64,000 nucleotides of DNA from Nocardia sp. (lineage in GTDB: Bacteria; Actinomycetota; Actinomycetes; Mycobacteriales; Mycobacteriaceae). The position numbers and the translations under genes were made by a program. Positions 61,499 to 64,000 of the stretch are shown here, piece after piece. The notes below the pieces were generated by a model. The model was given only the letters and a program-made list of their open reading frames with translations. It had not been told where the DNA came from and did not search any database. Position 1 is the stretch's first letter. Every line of letters begins with the position of its first letter. The DNA is taken from the NCBI RefSeq assembly GCF_025465275.1, contig NZ_JAODNK010000034.1:49067-113066 (forward strand). Reading direction: 5' to 3'.

Positions 61499-62950
61499 AT
61501 GGAGTGGAGCTTTCTTTCGGCCGAAAGACTTTTGGCCGCATTGCGTGCCGGTGCAGTGACCTCGGTGGAACTGACCGAGGAGTCGATCGCCCGTATCGAG
61601 CGGGACGACAAGGTGATCAACGCGATCTGCGTGCCGGACTTCGACCGCGCACGGGCCGCCGCGCGCCACGCCGACCAGGCGCGCGCCCGCGGCGAGGACC
61701 GGCCGCTGCTCGGCATTCCGGTGACGGTCAAGGAGTCCTACGACATGGCCGGACTGCCCACGACCTGGGGCATGCCGCAGCACGCGAACTATGTGCCGGC
61801 CGAGGACGCGGTACAGGTGTCGCGGCTGAAAGCGGCCGGCGCGGTGCTGCTCGGTAAGACCAATGTGCCGTTGACTCTGCGAGATATCCAGAGCTTCAAC
61901 GAGATCTACGGCACCACCAACAATCCGTGGGATCACGACCGCACGTCGGGTGGATCCTCCGGCGGCTCGGCGGCGGCCCTGGCGTCCGGATTCGGCGCGC
62001 TGTCCATCGGCTCCGACCTCGCCGGTTCGCTGCGCACCCCCGCACATTTCTGCGGGATCTACGCGCACAAGCCGACACTCGGGCTGGCGCCGACCCGCGG
62101 CATGGTCGCGCCGCCCGCGCCGGCCTTGCCGATCGACCTCGACCTCGCCGTCGTCGGCCCGATGGCGCGCACCGCCCGCGACCTCACGCTGCTGCTCGAC
62201 GTGATGGCCGGACCGGACCCGCTGACCCACGGCGTCGCCTACGACATCGCAGTGCCGCCCGCGCGCCACGAGCGATTGTCGGACTTCCGTGTCCTGATCA
62301 TCGAGGACCATCCGCTCATTCCGACCGGATCGGCGGTGCGGGCGGGCGTGAACCGGGTCGCCGAGGCGCTCGCCGACGAGGGCGCCCGCGTCGAACGGCA
62401 CAGTTCGCTGCTGCCGGATCTCACCGAGGCCGCAACGATCTACATGCAGCTGATGCTGTCGAACGCCGCCGCAGGTCTTCCCGTCGACGTGTACGAGCAG
62501 CTGCGGACCCACGCCGCCGCCCTGAGCGTGGACGACCGGAGTCTCGATGCGGCGCGGTGGCGCGGCATGGTGCTCAGCCACCGCGACTGGGTCGAGGCGA
62601 ACAACCGTCGAGAACTCCACCGCCGCGACTGGCGGCAGCTCTTCGCCGAGTTCGATGCCGTGGTGTGTCCGATCACGCCGACTCCCGCGTTCCCGCACGA
62701 CCACAACCCCGATCTGTTGGAACGCCGGATCGACATCGATGGCGTCGAGTACCCGTACTTCGACCAGCTTGTCTGGGCTGGTCTGGCCACCATGCCCGGC
62801 CTGCCCGCCACCGCCATACCAGCGGGCCGGGCCTCCGAGGGCCTGCCGGTGGGAGTGCAGCTCATCGGCCCGATGTTCGAGGACCGCACCCCGCTGCGGC
62901 TGGCCGAACTGCTCGAGCAGAAGATCGGCGGCTTCCAGGCACCGAGGTAG
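61499..62950 (+). CDS. Amidase (amidase signature family)
   Basis: 483 residues from ATG 61499. The Ser-cisSer-Lys set is present: the Lys in VTVKESYDMAG, and the Ser-rich block RTSGGSSGGSAAALASGFGALSIGSDLAGSLRTPAHFCGIYAHKPT with GSDLAGS where the family has GSDTGGS. It hydrolyses amide bonds of small molecules; substrate unknown. The preceding 286 bases hold no other gene. The C-terminal GLPVGVQLIGPMFED is typical. Confidence 0.85.
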   Translation: MEWSFLSAERLLAALRAGAVTSVELTEESIARIERDDKVINAICVPDFDRARAAARHADQARARGEDRPLLGIPVTVKESYDMAGLPTTWGMPQHANYVPAEDAVQVSRLKAAGAVLLGKTNVPLTLRDIQSFNEIYGTTNNPWDHDRTSGGSSGGSAAALASGFGALSIGSDLAGSLRTPAHFCGIYAHKPTLGLAPTRGMVAPPAPALPIDLDLAVVGPMARTARDLTLLLDVMAGPDPLTHGVAYDIAVPPARHERLSDFRVLIIEDHPLIPTGSAVRAGVNRVAEALADEGARVERHSSLLPDLTEAATIYMQLMLSNAAAGLPVDVYEQLRTHAAALSVDDRSLDAARWRGMVLSHRDWVEANNRRELHRRDWRQLFAEFDAVVCPITPTPAFPHDHNPDLLERRIDIDGVEYPYFDQLVWAGLATMPGLPATAIPAGRASEGLPVGVQLIGPMFEDRTPLRLAELLEQKIGGFQAPR

Positions 62951-63081
62951 GGCGTACTACCGGGTGTCCGTCGAGGATGAGGTGCGGATGACGAGCGAGG
63001 GCTGGGGCCTGGTCCTGACGCTCGCGGCCTGGCACGCGGGACCGGCCATGCCGGCTGTCCAGTCGCCTCGACAGCCGGATC

Positions 63082-63124
63082 GTGTTCGCATCAGACGCGA
63101 AGCCTTCGCGTCTGATGCGAACAC
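63082..63124. repeat. 43-nt perfect palindrome
   Basis: Arms 63082-63102 and 63104-63124 are perfect 21-base reverse complements around a single C; real hairpin loops would open to 3-5 bases. It lies 132 bases downstream of the amidase stop and has no U-tract. It could be a terminator, a cruciform or a recombinase/transposition site near the integrase. An unbroken palindrome this long is unusual in this kind of DNA. Confidence 0.85.
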
Positions 63125-63226
63125 CGAAGGTCCACCAAGGATGTTGTCTTTCCACTGACCAGCGGGAACAACCGCCACGGCCCCTTTCAGGCGTATTCGG
63201 TTCCCACCCCCAGAAGGGCTCGTCCC

Positions 63227-63487
63227 ATGGTTCGTCGCATCGTCGCAGTGCTGGTGTTAGCCACCATCGTGGGCGCGGCCGGGTGTCGCCAGCCGGAACC
63301 GCGCGGAACGGTAACGGACCGGTGGGCGCCGACCGGCGGCGTCAACGTGCTGCCCACCCTCGTGATCCGCCAAGCAGACGGGACCAAAGCACGCATCGGT
63401 GTCGGGTGGGGAACCTGGCGGCGCTGTCACAAGCGCGATCGTTACCCGCACTGCGCTCACACGACCACCACGGGGTTGGGCCGGTGA
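63227..63487 (+). CDS. Small predicted lipoprotein
   Basis: 86 residues. MVRRIVAVLVLATIVGAAGC is a signal peptide ending in a lipobox (VGAAGC, Cys at 20), so the mature protein would be lipid-anchored. The mature part is short and Thr/Arg-rich, with a Cys/His-containing tail (WRRCHKRDRYPHCAH). No family recognised. Similar short lipoproteins occur in actinobacterial phage and integrative elements. Confidence 0.6.
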   Translation: MVRRIVAVLVLATIVGAAGCRQPEPRGTVTDRWAPTGGVNVLPTLVIRQADGTKARIGVGWGTWRRCHKRDRYPHCAHTTTTGLGR

Positions 63488-63549
63488 GACCAGCCTCGGC
63501 CCGGACCGCAACGAGGCGATCTGTCAGCCACCCATCATACGGTGACGAC

Positions 63550-64000
63550 ATGGGCGTACAGGGCGAGCTGTTCGGCGAGCCGGCCACCACCCCACCGGTG
63601 GCCGCACCGCCGGCGCTGCAGCTGATCGACCTCGGCCCGGCCGAGCAGCTCGCCCTCGTCGAGGGCCCCGCTGGCGGGCCCGGCCGCGGCCGGGCCGGAG
63701 CCGTCCCGAGCGCGGTGTGGCAGCAGCTGCTCGACCACGCCCCGACCCGCGAGCGGTACGCCGCGAAGGTCTACCGCCGCCGCGACGATCAGTGCTGGTA
63801 CTACGTCGGCGCGATCAGCAGCACCGGGCACGGCAAGCTCAAGGCCGGCCGCACCCACGGGCCGCGGATCGTGGTAACCGCCCACGTGTACGGCTGGCAG
63901 CTGACCTGCGGCGTCATCCGGCCCCGCCCCGGCGAGGACCCCGTCATCGCACACACCTGCGACGAAACGGCCTGCCAGAACCCCACGCATTGGGAGCTCG
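63550..64000 (+). CDS. HNH endonuclease-like protein, N-terminal part (partial)
   Basis: The frame is open from ATG 63550 to the window end (150 residues), so the protein is incomplete. A Pro/Ala-rich lead (residues about 1-55) is followed by CWYYVGAISSTGHGKL, VVTAHVYGWQLTCG and VIAHTCDETACQNPTHWEL. The last two match the HNH/His-Me-finger layout of phage-type homing endonucleases, where the usual phrase is HxCDxPxCxNPxHL. The metal His pair is visible. Probably part of a mobile element continuing to the right. Confidence 0.65.
   Translation, partial: MGVQGELFGEPATTPPVAAPPALQLIDLGPAEQLALVEGPAGGPGRGRAGAVPSAVWQQLLDHAPTRERYAAKVYRRRDDQCWYYVGAISSTGHGKLKAGRTHGPRIVVTAHVYGWQLTCGVIRPRPGEDPVIAHTCDETACQNPTHWEL

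Noticed and set aside
1..64000. CRISPR array
   Set aside because: No regularly spaced direct repeats of CRISPR length were seen; the only tandem repeat is the short octamer array at 320-344.

Overview
The window looks like chromosome of a high-GC, mycolic-acid-containing actinomycete, most probably Nocardia or a close relative. It carries an antigen-85-like mycolyltransferase homologue, a DprE1-type oxidase, an MmpL transporter, a GH76 alpha-mannanase, a deazaflavin (F420)-type nitroreductase and several XRE/DUF6879 and SnoaL-type accessory genes typical of that group. The assignment rests on gene content and codon use. No 16S rRNA or other taxonomic marker is present.

Layout. 1-6.7 kb: the end of an ECF sigma factor; a small operon of ribbon-helix-helix regulator, VOC protein and methyltransferase with three tandem operator octamers; MurJ; a TMEM175-type channel; and a MarR-GH76 pair divergent from a SnoaL-like gene across two near-identical palindromes. 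6.7-13 kb: a mycolyltransferase-like esterase, a GT39-type membrane glycosyltransferase with a perfect terminator, a GMC oxidoreductase, and a VOC/YciI/VOC run beside the remnant of an HxlR regulator. 13-26 kb: secreted and regulatory genes plus several oxidoreductases, each next to its own TetR or MarR regulator. Around 19-20.3 kb lies a patch of gene decay, with a broken monooxygenase and an amidohydrolase that has lost its centre. A DUF6879/XRE cassette follows. 26-31 kb: DprE1-like oxidase, an ABC-2 exporter, and an IS200/IS605 relic whose two transposition genes have both lost their 5' halves, abutting a tRNA 3' fragment and a tRNA-Ser(GCT)-like gene. 31-36 kb: hydrolase, MerR, fatty-acid desaturase, SRPBCC, DUF4304-like and TetR genes.

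The most interesting block is 36.2-49.6 kb. Twelve genes on the minus strand, many with ATGA overlaps, encode a prenyl diphosphate synthase, a divergent squalene/phytoene-synthase-like enzyme, a membrane desaturase/hydroxylase, an ICMT/NnrU-type methyltransferase, the whole mevalonate pathway from HMG-CoA to IPP/DMAPP, a Baeyer-Villiger-type flavin monooxygenase and an AurF-like diiron oxygenase. Read together they form a dedicated isoprenoid pathway: precursor supply, chain elongation, condensation, then oxidation and methylation. A large MmpL-type transporter is divergent from it across a 0.93-kb gap and could export the product. No canonical terpene cyclase is present, so the product cannot be named.

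53.6-64 kb holds several lineage-specific hypothetical genes, an EHN-type epoxide hydrolase, a complete tyrosine recombinase, an amidase, a 43-nt perfect palindrome, a small lipoprotein and the start of an HNH endonuclease that runs off the window. The last part may be the edge of an integrative element.
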